Assembly (NCBI GenBank): GCA_000442125.1
Contig: KE546967.1
Location: forward strand, 248,001-312,000
Direction: 5' to 3'
From: Opeltia flavorubescens
Taxonomy: Eukaryota > Ascomycota > Lecanoromycetes > Teloschistales > Teloschistaceae
DNA length: 64,000 nucleotides
Shown here: positions 12,501-23,559 of the stretch, in pieces
Numbering within the stretch: the first letter of the stretch is position 1
Layout of the letters: each line of letters starts with the position of its first letter
Program-made: the position numbers and the translations under genes
Notes under the pieces: generated by a model
The model's database searches: none
Told to the model about the DNA's origin: nothing
What the model saw: only the letters and a program-made list of their open reading frames with translations

Positions 12501-12530
12501 GTAAGATCTGCAAATGAGTGGGTTTAAGGC
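12501..12530 (-). promoter_or_regulatory. Shared upstream box of copy A
   Basis: On the + strand this reads GTAAGATCTGCAAA, then GAGTGGGTTT, then GGCC. The same ordered blocks recur upstream of copies B (13229-13260) and C (13983-14016), each 130-210 bases before the ATG. Conservation across three copies suggests that the promoter or 5' leader was duplicated with the gene. Confidence 0.5.
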
Positions 12531-12842
12531 CGATTTTTCCTTATGTAGACACTTGTATAACTATCGAAACTACTCCATACCTCTTAGACATAAACCGTAG
12601 AAAACTCTCTAAGTATGATCTGAATCTTAAGCATGACAATAACAAATAAATCTTATTCTAATCACCATCTCAAACCAAAAAACCTTCACCTAAATTTACT
12701 CCCGTATCTAAATACAACTCCAACACCACCTTCCTCCACCATAAAAACCCTCCCTTCACAATTTCCTCCCCAAAACCCCGGTTAAAGTCCCAAATTCCAT
12801 ATTCCGCAGCCATCCTAACGTCCAAAAAACCCTTCCTCAATC

Positions 12843-13067
12843 TCAAAGTTTCGACTTAATCCACGTCCCAGGCCTGGCATTTGGGGTCTTCGCGGTTTCA
12901 GGTTTAGCAGCCTTCGCCGCCCTTGGCTTTTTCGTAGAAGTTGATTCCCGCCCATGCAGCGCCGACGCCTTGATGATCCACCAGCCCGGTCTTGATTTAG
13001 AAATGCGGATGGGGTTGGTCTCCTGTAGGATACGGATGGCTTCTGGGGAGAGGGTTGGAGTAGGCAT
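12843..13067 (-). CDS. Tandem small-gene family, copy B
   Basis: A single-exon frame of 74 aa from an ATG at 13067. It starts MPTPTLSPEAIRILQE, nearly the same as copy C (MPPTPTLSPEAINMWQE), and ends in a basic, Lys/Ala/Pro-rich tail finishing IKSKL (copy C ends IKPKL). The Trp and (K/R)AS motif shared with A and C sit near residues 29-35. There is no signal peptide, membrane segment or known domain. The size, basic tail and tandem arrangement suggest a lineage-specific family. The upstream block 13229-13312 resembles that of copy C. Confidence 0.6.
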   Translation of the reverse strand: MPTPTLSPEAIRILQETNPIRISKSRPGWWIIKASALHGRESTSTKKPRAAKAAKPETAKTPNARPGTWIKSKL

Positions 13068-13228
13068 TTTGATTTGTTGTTGTTGTGATATTGTATTTTA
13101 GTTTGAGTTTGAGTTTGGTTCGGGTAGTGTTCTTGAAGCGAGGGGAGATAAGAAAGTGATATGGGAGGAAGGGAAGAAATTGTGGAGGAAGAGAGAAAGG
13201 ATTTTTTTATAGGGAAAAGATACGTAGG

Positions 13229-13260
13229 GTAAGACTCTGTGAATTGAGTGAGTTTGCGGC
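13229..13260 (-). promoter_or_regulatory. Shared upstream box of copy B
   Basis: The + strand carries GTAAGA, CTGTGAA, TTGAGTGAGTTT and GGCC in the same order as the boxes upstream of copies A and C. A further match to the copy C upstream region follows (AATTG, then TAACCTCGG, CATA and TTGGAT; 13266-13305). Confidence 0.5.
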
Positions 13261-13538
13261 CGTTGTTCCAATTGGTAAAAAAAAGTAACCTCGGGCATAG
13301 TTGGATAATACATATTCCTCGTATGCCGGAAGTCTTGAAGATTGAGAAAAATGTTGTCTGTGGAGATGTTGGGGTGGAAATTGGGAGAAATTTAACATGG
13401 TCTAGCAGATACAATGTGCCCCTTTAACAACACCCCTTCCCACCATCCATTCCCTCCACCTCTAGAAGCCCCCACCAAGGTCCCCCTGAATCTTATATCC
13501 CGCAGCCACTCCAATAGTATAGCAAACCTCCCTCAATC

Positions 13539-13808
13539 TCAAAGCTTCGGCTTAATCCCACTTCGACGCTCAAAACTTTCAAATTTCGGCAAAGGCTTCA
13601 TCTCTTTCCCGTTCGGTTCCTTCGTAATCGATAACAACGTCTCAAAAGCAGGCAGGCGTCTCTGTGTCGGTTTCTCCGTACTCAATGACCACGTCTCGAG
13701 GGGGTAAGACGCGCGTGTCCTCATCCAGTCTAATTGGAGCTCGTAAACTGAGCTAACTTCCTGCCACATATTGATGGCTTCTGGGGAGAGGGTTGGTGTG
13801 GGTGGCAT
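13539..13808 (-). CDS. Tandem small-gene family, copy C
   Basis: A single-exon frame of 89 aa from an ATG at 13808. It starts MPPTPTLSPEAINMWQE and has the shared Trp and RAS motif (WMRTRASYPLE). A STEKPTQRR segment matches STKKP in copy B and SPETQ in copy A. It ends IKPKL. It is the outermost member of the tandem array and shares its upstream block with A and B. No known domain is seen. Confidence that it is expressed rests on conservation of start, motif order and end between copies. Confidence 0.6.
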   Translation of the reverse strand: MPPTPTLSPEAINMWQEVSSVYELQLDWMRTRASYPLETWSLSTEKPTQRRLPAFETLLSITKEPNGKEMKPLPKFESFERRSGIKPKL

Positions 13809-13982
13809 TTTGACTGGTTTCCTTTGCTCTGATTTGATTTATGGTCTGGTATGGTCTAGTATGATTTGGTCTGAGTCTTTCTGAATCTAGGTGGTGTTCT
13901 TGGAGAGGTTTTAATTTGAAGGAAGATATTAGTGTGAAGAAAAGGCAGAAAGGCTTCGTTTGATATGGGAAAGATGCGCAGG

Positions 13983-14016
13983 GTAAGATCTGCAAAATTT
14001 GAGTGGGTTTGAGGCC
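13983..14016 (-). promoter_or_regulatory. Shared upstream box of copy C
   Basis: The + strand reads GTAAGATCTGCAAA, TTTGAGTGGGTTT and GAGGCC, the closest match to the copy A box. A second shared block (TAACCTCGG, then CATAATCTGGAT) lies at 14036-14057 and matches copy B. Confidence 0.5.
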
Positions 14017-14059
14017 ATTGTTTGAATTGTATCACGTAACCTCGGCATAATCTGGATGA

Positions 14060-14969
14060 TGATGCAGAATGAAATAAAGTCCAACAAATAATAGCGAATG
14101 AGAGCTGCGGAACTGAATAGCAAAAGGTAGGGCGAGGATCATGAACAGAGTAATGGCCAGGCTTAGAAAACTACAAGAATTACTAAGGAAAGATATCAAA
14201 CCATCCCTCCTCATCAACATGCAAATCGCTATTCCGTCCAGCAGCCCAATCGAACAGAACCAAAAAGAGGTTGAAGCGAAGAATTCAGGAGCAAGCTGCG
14301 AAGCATCAAGCGTCGAAATGTAAGGTTAGGAGTAAGAGGCAAGAGGTGATCTAGAGAGCAGAGAGGAAAGAGATGAAGGTGAGGTCTTTCGATGGCGTGA
14401 GAGCTGACGTTTGGTTGCACGGGGATAGCAGGGTGGTGCAACGATGGAGGGGTTTTTATAATCGTTGACTGGCTTTAAAGAGGGGAAAAGGAAGATAAGG
14501 ATAATTGGTTTGAGAAGGGAGGAAAGGAGGGAAAGTGGATAACAATAATGGTAAAATATGAGAAATTACTCCTGGTGTGAGAAACAAGTACGGCATGCAT
14601 ACAGAAACGAGAGGATCGAGCAACGATCATTGCAATGTATGTTTGTATCATAAATGCTTCTGCTAGCTCTGTTAGCAGAGCAAAAATGTGCTATGATAAG
14701 ACGATATTCTGCTATGATCCATAATCTAGCTTCGGATGGTTCTCACCCACTGTAAATAATGCATCTTAGAGAAAGAAACGAACGTACATCCAGCCGACGA
14801 GTAGCTCTCCAACCTTCTCTTCCTTTCTTTTTTATGACAAAGCGCTGTCTGTTACGATAAGATATTGCTCTGGTGAATGGTAGAAAAAAGAATCCTGGAG
14901 CTCTCCTAGAAACCTTGCATCGGTTCCGATCAGCGACATAAAGAAAAGGCCAACTGCAACAAGAATAAC
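14060..14969. other. Intergenic, no gene seen
   Basis: Several short overlapping frames run on both strands and none has a convincing start or motif. The last 200 bases are likely the 3' region of the BTB-like gene. Confidence 0.5.
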
Positions 14970-16383
14970 TCAGAACCCCGCCAATAATCCGGTCCTCCTC
15001 CTATGGGGCGTTGGCAGGGGTGGAGTACTCGAGAAACTAGCCCTCATACTCCTGTCCCCACGTTCCGGCATCCCCGGCCAACCCAGGACGAACTGTGGCT
15101 TATCAGACCCTGCAGTGAAAAGCGAACTTGAAGGACTCAACGCTTGCAAGGGGCTGCCCTCTCGCCTGAGACACGTCATCGAGGGTATATTTTTGTCACC
15201 TAGTAAACGTTCGAGCTTGTCCTTATTTCCATGAAGCGGTGAAGATGCACACAACGCCTCTGTGATTTCCCATTCCTCATCGGTCAACTCAGGTTTCACG
15301 TTTCCCTGCGCGACCTCATCAAGGACGTCCTGGAAAGATTGCTCCTTGGATATCGCTGTTGAGCCTGAATGTGGGCTCGGGACTTGAAGATTGTCATAAC
15401 TCTTGGTCATGAGCGTATTCATCTCCGCATCTTCTGCACCTTCATCAACTGTGTCCAGGCGGGAACCTTTTGTTTCCAGTAGCTGTGCCCACCGATGTGC
15501 CAATTCGACGTCTGCCCTCCATAAGACATCCTGCCAGACTTGAGAATGCTCGAGTTCAGGCAGATACCGAGTTACATGATCGATACACCAATCCTTGAGC
15601 TTGTTGTCGAAATTTGCCGCCTTTGCGAAAATAAGGCTGGATAAAGTGACACAGTCCAATGCTTTGATCGCCGAATTGCCCTCACACAAGACACCAATGG
15701 CCATATCCATAAGACCCGGTAACTCGAGCTTCTTCGCCAAGGAGTGAAGCCTAATCAGGATTATCGATCGGTCGACGAGTTTGTACCGCATGGTGAGTTG
15801 GACCCGTAGCATAGTTTGTTTGAAGACGTCGGGTCCCTCCTGGAGATACTTGTACGCGATGTCGATGCAGATGGCAGGATCGACGACGAAGGTCAGGCGC
15901 ATTTCGCAGCCGGGGAGGTAGTGGGGAGATTCGAAGAACTTGGCTAAAGTAGGAGACCGCTGTAGCACGGAGCATTGGAATTCGAAGTTGCGGCCGGCGC
16001 CATCATCCCGATCAGGACATTTGACGGTGATTGTGTCATCGAGTTCGGGGGAGTTCCTCCTGCTTGGAGAGATTAGCCATTGATACCCGAGGATAAGACA
16101 GAGAAGGCAGTAGGTGCTCTCTGTGACGCCTCGACGACGACTGCGCGGGAGTCGCCATGATGTATCTGCCATTCAGAGCCGCTAACACATCGTGTGGGTA
16201 TTGGAAAAGTGTGAGAGATAGGACTCACCCTCTAGCGCAGACCCGCTTCTGATATTCCTGCTGTGTGATGCCAGGCTCACTCATGAAGTAGAAAGGGTCA
16301 TCGTGGAACTTGAGGCGTGGTATGTTCGGCATCAGNACGAAAGGTAGCTCTTCCTCTTCGCAGATGGTATCAATAATGTCCAT
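14970..16383 (-). CDS. BTB/POZ-like fungal protein, unknown role
   Basis: Exon 1 (16383-16229, ATG at 16383) encodes a 51-residue leader containing FHDDPFYFMSEPGITQQEY and ends at a clean GTGAGT donor. The main frame then runs to the stop at 14970. Its central part (TITVKCPDRDD, FEFQCSVLQRSPTLAKFFES, then AICIDIAYKYLQEGPDVF) has the strand-helix order of fungal BTB domains, followed by a helical BACK-like region (LHSLAKKLELPGLMDMAIG). The C-terminal 150 residues are Ser/Pro/Glu-rich and probably disordered. The acceptor of intron 1, and perhaps a second intron near 16060-16180, are not settled: three frames are open there. There is an N at 16336 within exon 1. BTB proteins of this type may act as adaptors; no specific partner is indicated. 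Confidence 0.65.
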
Positions 16384-16408
16384 AGCAGACAAGCGGACGC
16401 AAGCGTCA

Positions 16409-16870
16409 TTAGTCGGTGATGGCAGGGGCTAGATTCGGCGGGTGAGTAACTAAGATTGTTTTAGCCCTGTGAATACATAGTGTTTGAGATGACAGGCTGT
16501 TGTGTGGGTCTAGGGTGTGAAAGTGATGAAAGAAATCTGTTTCAGGGAAGGAGTGACCGATATGATCGGAAAATGTTGACATCCGTATATTCCTCTCCCG
16601 TCGAAAAAAAAGGTCTTTACTGACTTTGAAAGAACAACAGTCTATCTTGTTCAGAATCTCTGTCACCTTTGCTAATCCATACCTATGGAAGAGGGATAGA
16701 AGAGAGATTCACAAATTGAAATCTGAAAGCATCACTACCTCATTGTTATTTCATCCCATCTCATGCACTGCACTCAGGTAATCCTTCTTACGACGGAAAT
16801 AAGAACTTGCATCTAGGAGTGATGTCGGAGACCCGGGAGTGTCAAAGAATCCATAAATTACATACCATGT
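16409..16870. other. Intergenic, no gene seen
   Basis: This spans the leader of the BTB-like gene and the 3' region of the aldo/keto reductase gene. One 85-codon minus frame without an ATG lies at 16409-16666 and is probably leader sequence. Confidence 0.45.
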
Positions 16871-17968
16871 CTACTGCTTAGGCTTGAACAACGCTTCCTG
16901 GGTATCATACGTATACTTCAAATCCAGATGCCAGTAATTCGGTGTCGTCGCTTTGGTAATCAGCCACGCCTCATCCAACGTCTTGACCACATCGTCCGGT
17001 AACGGGCCCTTCTCCAAATCTTTCAGGTTGCCCTCCAACTGACTGAAGCTGCTAACGCCAATGATGACTCCATCCCGTCCACCATCCTGCATTTTCAAAG
17101 CTGAATGATGTACGCACCACCGCAGCGCTATCTCCAGCAGCGTGAGGTTATGTTTTTGTGCCGTCTCTTCGATCAGGCGCAAAGCGTCAAACGTGGCGTC
17201 TCTAAAGTATCGGTTGCGATATTTTTGTCCTTCCCCGGAAGCTTTGTCGCTGTATCGGCCTTCTGTGGGAATCTCGGCGCTCTTGATCTTACCAGAGAAC
17301 AAACCGCCTGCGAGAGGGTTGTAGATGACTATGTCAATGCCGTATCTGCGACAACAGGGAATCAACTCTTGTTCCAACGAACGAGCTATTCACGTCAGCA
17401 AGAGCCGCTTGAGCGTCGAAAGAGCTCTCCTACTTATTGCGTTGTACATTCCTTGGTAGATCGTAGGCCGTACCCATCCATTGGCTTTGCATGTCATAAC
17501 CACCTCTGCCACTTCGAAGGCCGTGTAGTTGCTCAGTCCCAACTGCACGAATTTGCCTTGTTTGTGCAATTCGTTGACCGCCTCCAAAGTCTCTTCAAAG
17601 GGCACCGAACGATCTGCTGCGTGCAGGTAGAAAATATCCACACAATCGGTACCCAGCTCTGTCAATGATATGTTGAACTCCTCCTTCAGCACCTCCGGTT
17701 TATGCTTTCCAGCCGGGGTAGGATAGCATTTTGTAGCCAACGTCAATCCGCGCTCTTTCCAGTGTGCCTCCTTTGTAAACGCCTCTTGTTTGCCATCAAT
17801 ATACGCTCTTGCTGTGTCGACTTCATTGTAACCTTCCTGCTGGAGGTAGTCGAGACACCGGTTGTACTCGTCGAGGGAAGTGATCCGAGCCCCTGCTGAT
17901 TCATCGGGACCAAACGTCATCAGGCCGAGGATGACCCTTGGTGTGCCGGTCGATGTAAGGAGAGGCAT
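16871..17968 (-). CDS. Aldo/keto reductase, AKR7 (aflatoxin aldehyde reductase) type
   Basis: Two exons (17968-17434 and 17385-16871) give 350 codons (349 aa). The donor is GTAGGA and the acceptor AATAG. The NADPH-dependent AKR tetrad is visible: Asp and Tyr in EVDTARAYIDGKQE, Lys in LATKCYPTP and His in FYLHAADRS. The later motifs YNPLAGGLFSGK, ALRWCVHHS and IIGVSSFSQLEGNL (cofactor pocket) point to AKR7, which reduces dialdehydes and succinic-semialdehyde-like substrates. The true substrate cannot be read from sequence. The start follows directly after a pyrimidine-rich leader. About 700 bases of unannotated DNA separate it from the transporter gene. Confidence 0.92.
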
Positions 17969-18689
17969 TGTTCTAGGTAAATATTTTGATTGTTGAACCA
18001 GTTGATTGCAGGCGCCTATTGATTTGAACCGGCGACGGCGGCGAGGAGATGATTTGTACCCAGTGCCAAGAAAGCGAGCGCAGCAATTTGTAATCGCAAT
18101 GGCGCAATAGGCGTCTAGTGATTAGAGAGTTCAGTAGATTGTGGTTAGATCAGTGGACGTGCGACAAGAGAGTTGTAACGAGGAAGGTTGTCTCCCGTGT
18201 AACCCAATGACGTCAAGCTCCTGAGTTTCCTCAAGGTTGCATGAGGTTCTCTAACCCAAACGCAGTTGGCGCCATCCATTTGATTGCGACGGTATTGAAC
18301 TTTCAATGTAAATGGTAGGGACATCTGTTAGTCATCTAACGATATCTTTGGGTCTGTCAGCAAGCAGCCATCAACAAGGTTGTGTAAAGGACGACGGAAA
18401 CTGATAGGAAAAACCAATGTGAAAGGAAACGAAGTCACTATAACAATGCGCCCTGGTTGCGATGCATGTTATGATATATGTTTCGTCTGGCCTTATCTCT
18501 TGACCATCCATTGACAATGATACTCCACCCAAAACACCTCGCAATGCATGAAACCAAACGCCCCTTATGTATGCGGTGAAATCGCAAGTCTATTCGTCGT
18601 TCTCTTCGTCCGAAAGTAAAGGATCCGACTCTAATCTAACGATCTATCAGTCTTAGTAGCTGGATCGGGGTAGGTCGGAAGCGAAAGAC
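17969..18689. other. Intergenic between reductase and transporter genes
   Basis: No gene is seen. A 9-base inverted pair (CGCCTATTG near 18013 and CAATAGGCG near 18103) lies within the reductase upstream region. It may be chance. Confidence 0.4.
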
Positions 18690-20383
18690 TCACTGCTTTT
18701 TCCTCTCCTCCTCGGACTCTTTGTATGTACTCCAACTGAGCAAGAAGAATGCTCCCATGATAAGGATACCACCGATTATTGCGGCTGCAGAGAGCGGATC
18801 GCCCGTCCGAAAATAATCTGCGATGCAAACAAGGACGATGGTAAGCCTAACACAGTAAGCATGGTTCGTCGGCAGAATTGAACGACGAGCTTACAAGCCT
18901 GCCACGGACGAAAGGACTGGAGAGGTAAGGGATATCAGAACAAGGAATGCTCCAGAGAAGACTGCGATTTCGTAAGCTATTGCCTTGTTGCCGTTGAGGG
19001 TCTGACTGACCTGCGTTTGAAAACGTTGAGATGAAAAGCATCCATTTTGCTCGACCAGGCGGCCACTCAAAGATCTCGAGGCCCGTAAAATGAAGAAATG
19101 GCAACGGAATCCACAAGACCAGAAGCGTAAAGCATCCGATGAGACTTCCAAAGGTGTTGGCAAAGATGGCTCCTCTGTCGGCACTCACACCTTCTGGGGG
19201 ACAAGCCAACTTCTTGTAAAGCACTTCATACAGCCCATAGAGCACACTGCCCACACCAATGACTATATTTCCCACTGCTCTGTTGTTTGCTTCGCCAGTA
19301 CCCTTGTCGGCCTGCTTCGAATCTCCATAAGCGATCGTCATGACACCGGCAACGGCGACGACCACGGCAAAGACTTTATCGAAGCGAAGCTTGTCACCCA
19401 GTAAAGGAATGCTAAAAGCATAGGCGAAGAATGCGGAGCAGTTGTAGATGGCCGTCAGATCGCTGCCAGTGGTCATACCAACAGCGTAATACCAAGAGCC
19501 CCCAGCAACGGTCAAGGATGTAGTGATGATGGCCGTCTTGCGTAGCATGTACCCGACAGGCGATCTGTGCGATTCTGTGGAGGTAAGATGTATTTCTTTG
19601 GAGACGACCATCTGGGCTGTGGAGCGAACCACGTGGATATGCCGCCGCCAGAATACTCTCCAAGGTGTTCTCCAGCTTCGTAATCGGAGGATGAGGAGCT
19701 GCGCAGGCCAAAGAACTGACCAAGAGCCATGCGTTAAGTACCTGCGATTGTAATTCCATGTCAGTGGGCCATTAGGGCAAATTGGAGCAGGGGCGGACTC
19801 ACAACATAGCGTACGGCTTCTTCCAGCCAAGCTCATTTTGTATGTATTCTGCCGTCTCTGTCTGAATAACAAATGCAATCAAACTTAATGCCAAAAAAAA
19901 TGCAGCATAGACATATTTCCGTTTTGTAGCGGCTGAGCCCTCCATGTCTGGACTTTGGCTGCGAAATGTTGACCGTCGTGCAGCAAAGCCTGGCCTGGTG
20001 TCACCGTTGGGGTCTGTTGGATCGCTACTCCCTCCCTCATCCTTGAGAAGAGGGACTTGCGAGCGGCCGTCGCTAGGTCTATGGAACGGTGGTCGTGTGT
20101 CCATTGTTCCTTCCTCTTCCTCGTGATCACTCCACTGCTCCTTATCCCACCCCTTTTCCAGGCTACCTGTCCCACTCGAGAAAGAATCCCGACGCAGGGA
20201 GGATGACGGTTTTCCAAAGGTCACAGACCTCAAAGGGGATGGTCCCCTTGAAGCAGCCTTGGCAACAAGGCTGTCGTTAAACCTGGGATCCTCGGAAGGG
20301 GGTGTGTAGATTGTGTGTCCAGGGCTCGTCGAACGACTGGTATCCGAGATTCGGGGGGACGAATGGGGTAGATTGGTGGTCAT
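18690..20383 (-). CDS. SLC35F-type (EamA/DMT) membrane transporter
   Basis: Four exons (20383-19803, 19741-19011, 18961-18895, 18846-18690) sum to 512 codons (511 aa). All junctions are GT-AG, one intron having a CTTAC branch site. Residues 1-145 are a long Ser/Pro/Glu-rich cytosolic tail. About ten hydrophobic segments follow. The first, a Leu/Phe/Ile-rich stretch next to TKRKYVYAAFF, is followed by the YLTHGSWSVLWPAQLL helix. Other segments include AIYNCSAFFAYAFSIPLL and LTSPVLSSVAGLLTIVLV. The tail is short and charged (KESEEERKKQ). This matches the fungal relatives of human SLC35F5 and yeast YML018C, often placed in the vacuolar membrane. The substrate is unknown. Confidence 0.88.
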
Positions 20384-20863
20384 CCATGCGGATCACTTAC
20401 TTGAGAGCGCAATCGCTAAGTCTGCATAGGCCAATCGAACATGTCATGCCATGCCAAAGAATCAAAGACAGTAGTCTCAAGCCGTTGATCCAGTGGCAGG
20501 TGCAAGATATGCCAAGACGCTAGCGCGGACTACATCAAGCCAAACTCAACCCGAAACTCTCCGCTTCTTCGATTTCTTCAAATAGTATTGCCCAAGTTCA
20601 CCGAATCCTCTCTCACCCTGGTGCGATCGATGATGAGCTTATCAGAAGTAAGAATCATGTAGTTCAGACACCCAGTCAACCTTTCCCCACACTGTGGCTA
20701 TCAAAGACCTTCCAGCGCAGTGCTCTCCACCGTGACGGGAGCCGCAACGTGACCCTCCAAAATCCGGTAGTAGTCGTCAGCTGGCTTAGCTAATTACCCA
20801 TCGCTGCAAAGCTAGGCATCCTGATTTACATCTTTTGAAGTCCACAGAACGTTGACGTCCTCG

Positions 20864-22134
20864 TTATTCCTTCATTCTCTTCGTAGGGCGACTGATCAGA
20901 GTATCGTCAGGCAGTCCGTTCTTTTTCGTACCTGGCAGACTCGAAGTACGAATATCGTTGTCATCTTGGCTCACTCTCCGGTGAGGATACTGTGTCGTCA
21001 TACCCTCGAAGCAGTTCGCAGTCGCTTTCTCTCCATTAGCTGAGAAGTAGGGATGATGTAGCGCTTCTTCTGCAGTCATTCGCTTCGTAGGATCATACTC
21101 CAGAAGCCTCGCCAGTAGATCTAAACCTTCCTTTCCTGGTGAGCCTGGTGGCTGTCCCTCTTGATAGCCGGCACTCCTTAATGTGTTGCGGTACCAAACG
21201 TCCAGACCCAGTGGCCCCTGATTCCCATTTTCACGCCCTGAATAAGTAATCGTCTGTAGCTGACTGTACTCCGGCTGATGCAATAGACTTGGCCATTTCT
21301 CCTTGGTCGGCATACCGAGTATTTCCACAATCTTCTGGACTTGATTGCGTTGGAATGGAACGGTTTTCTTGTTGTCCATTTTGGCTTCTTCTCCCTTGAA
21401 GATGGGGCGTAGTGATAGTAGTTCAGCGAATATGCACCCCACCGCCCATAGATCAATAGCAGGCGTGTAATGCCGGCTCCCTAAAAGCAGCTCTGGTGCT
21501 CGATACCAGATCGTGACTACGACCTTGTCGCCACTGAATAGTGAATGGAGGGGCTTGTAGAACAAGCGAGCGAGACCCAGATCTCCTATCCTGACTTCTC
21601 CTTTCGACGTGACCATGATGTTAGCCGGCTTAAGATCGCGATGGAGGACCCAGTTGCTGTGTAGATAGAGCAGACCATTTAGCAGCTGGAAAAGTATCGA
21701 TTTCATCGCCGAAGCCGGGATAGGGTGACGCGATGGCTGCGTATGATGCTGGATAATTTGCAATAGATCATGCTCAGCATACTCGAATACCATGAAAATA
21801 CACTTGTCCTCGAGGATGATTTCGATCAGGTTGATAACATTTGGATGCGAAAGTTCGGAACATAGGGCCATTTCCCTGCATGCTGATTGGGAAATCCCCG
21901 TATACTGGATGACTTCGCCCTCTTTATCCGGCTTGAACCTGATTTCTGTCAGCATGGTCCATGGTTTTCGTTGATGAAGATTAAGAAAGCACACTTTTTG
22001 ATGGCAAATTCTCCGGTCTGGCCATTCCAACCCACTGCCTTGTAGACCCGACCATAGGTGCCACTGCTGATGAAGCCTACGATGCGATATCTATCACGCA
22101 CACGAACCTTGCTTTTGTAGACACTTGGGGGCAT
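20864..22134 (-). CDS. ssn3: Mediator kinase SSN3/SRB10 (CDK8 homologue)
   Basis: Two exons (22134-21995 and 21938-20864) give 404 aa. The intron is 56 nt with a GTGTGC donor. Kinase landmarks are: Gly-rich loop [11 protein letters not shown], Lys in FAIKK, a CDK8-type cyclin-binding helix [10 protein letters not shown] in place of [37 protein letters not shown] and [13 protein letters not shown]. The insert [17 protein letters not shown] is typical of fungal Ssn3. In the Mediator kinase module the protein phosphorylates the polymerase II tail and transcription factors. The C-terminus is basic (RPTKRMKE). The N-terminal extension found in some fungi is short here, so the first ATG in frame was used. 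Confidence 0.96.
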
Positions 22135-22343
22135 TGTAAGATTGAAAACAAAGTCTTTTCAATTAATAATTCGATGTGAAAAAAGGCTATAGAATTAATT
22201 TTCGGTGATCGTTGCATCGAGTTGATGACATTAGTCCTGTCTGACAGGGCATGTGGTAGCTCCTGCTCCAACCTCCTGAAGCACACATATGAATACACGA
22301 GACACAGCTATTTTTGGTATATATAATTGAGAGACATGTCACT

Positions 22344-22364
22344 CGATATATCGTCGATATATCG
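22344..22364. repeat. Tandem palindromic decamers upstream of SSN3
   Basis: Two copies of the palindrome CGATATATCG (22344-22353 and 22355-22364) lie one base apart, about 210 bases upstream of the SSN3 start codon. A third copy lies at 11805-11814. Direct palindromes this close together could bind a dimeric factor, but no known factor is assigned. Confidence 0.4.
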
Positions 22365-22379
22365 ACATCTTCTCCTTTA

Positions 22380-22892
22380 GTTACACACTCTATAGCCGGT
22401 CATTTCTAATGTACGTGTCATCCATTTCAGAGCAACTACCTCTCCCAAACTCCAGCCTCTATCATGTCCCAGCTAACGAGCACGTTACCAACAATAGCGT
22501 CAAAACCCACTATCTTGTCTGGCGAAGTCCATCGTTGCAACTTTCATTCTCCTCTCATCTCGGTCGCTAAACTCTTGTACCCTTAACCGACCGTATCCTA
22601 GACCATTTCGCTCTAGCCATGGAGGATATCATACTTCGTGTCAGCTACTAGTTCAGTTCAAGTAGTGAGCGATACCAATTGAGGCCGAATGCGCAGTAGA
22701 TAAGAAACTCCGCGAATGTACGTTGACATGGGGAAAAAGAAAGTATCGTAGCTGCTGCATCAAAGCAGCCTTTGGCAGTTGGAAGTCCGGCCAATACAGG
22801 ATCGATCATGGGATGTTCCCACGCAGTTGGCCTGCACTATGGACCTTGATGCACGAGCCCTCATTCAGCTCTATTTGGGACCATGGCCAGAG
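22380..22892. other. Intergenic, no gene seen
   Basis: This is the upstream region of SSN3 and the 3' side of the F-box-like gene. Only short frames without motifs occur. Confidence 0.4.
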
Positions 22893-23496
22893 TTACAGGA
22901 GGTTATATGTGTTCCTCTTGAGTTGTAACGGCAAGCCTGGGCGGGCCAGATGAGCAGATTGCAGCAGACTCAAGACATGGATCTTCCTGCCGAAGATCCA
23001 ATTGGAATCAGATGTGAATATCAGTGAGCGAAGTGCTGCGACGGGAACGATCAACGTCAATGACTCTGGATTAATATCTCCCCAATGGGATGGGACGAAG
23101 ATGCGAATGAATCCGAGAAGGTACTGTTGTCCAATGACACAATCAAAGGGAACGTAGACTGCCAATCCTTTGATGTTGCCGGAAGAGTCGTATTTGTTGA
23201 ATAAACTTTGCAATAGATACAGTATCTCGAGATGATGATCGCCCTCGCTCGTTGTCTCCAGCAAGAGATCCAAACCAAGGCGAATGTACTGGAAAAGATA
23301 TGGAAAAATTGCCATCCTCAAAGAATGACACATTCTGGAAAGATTCTTCATCGTTTTGTCGTCATTGTAAAGGATTTCGATAGCCGGTTCCTTTGAGTAT
23401 TTCTCCGGGTGATGGTGGCTCTTTTGTGGCAAGTTCTTCGACATCTTGGTTCAAGATCTCGTTGGGCATGGTGGTCAAACTGGCAGTGGGAGACAT
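22893..23496 (-). pseudogene. F-box-like fungal gene with a frame break
   Basis: From an ATG at 23496 the frame reads into an F-box start (TTMPNEILNQDVEELATKE). It then closes, while the next frame carries on with EPAIEILYNDDKTMKNLSRM and CHSLRMAIFPYLFQYIRLGL, the expected second half of a fungal F-box. About 140 further residues follow with the Ile/Leu-rich character of these proteins. The change of frame falls near 23400 in an A-rich stretch (TACTCAAAGG). It may be a sequencing error or a true break. F-box proteins link substrates to SCF ubiquitin ligases. The C-terminal repeat region is short (about 180 residues after the F-box). Confidence 0.55.
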
Positions 23497-23559
23497 GTTG
23501 GAGTAGTTTCTCTGCCGTATGATGAGACAGGGGAGACTAGAGACACTGGAGAACACTTA

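Noticed and set aside
18005-18035. B-box-like GGTTCAAATC on the minus strand in the reductase upstream region
   Set aside because: No T stem and no A box at a suitable distance.
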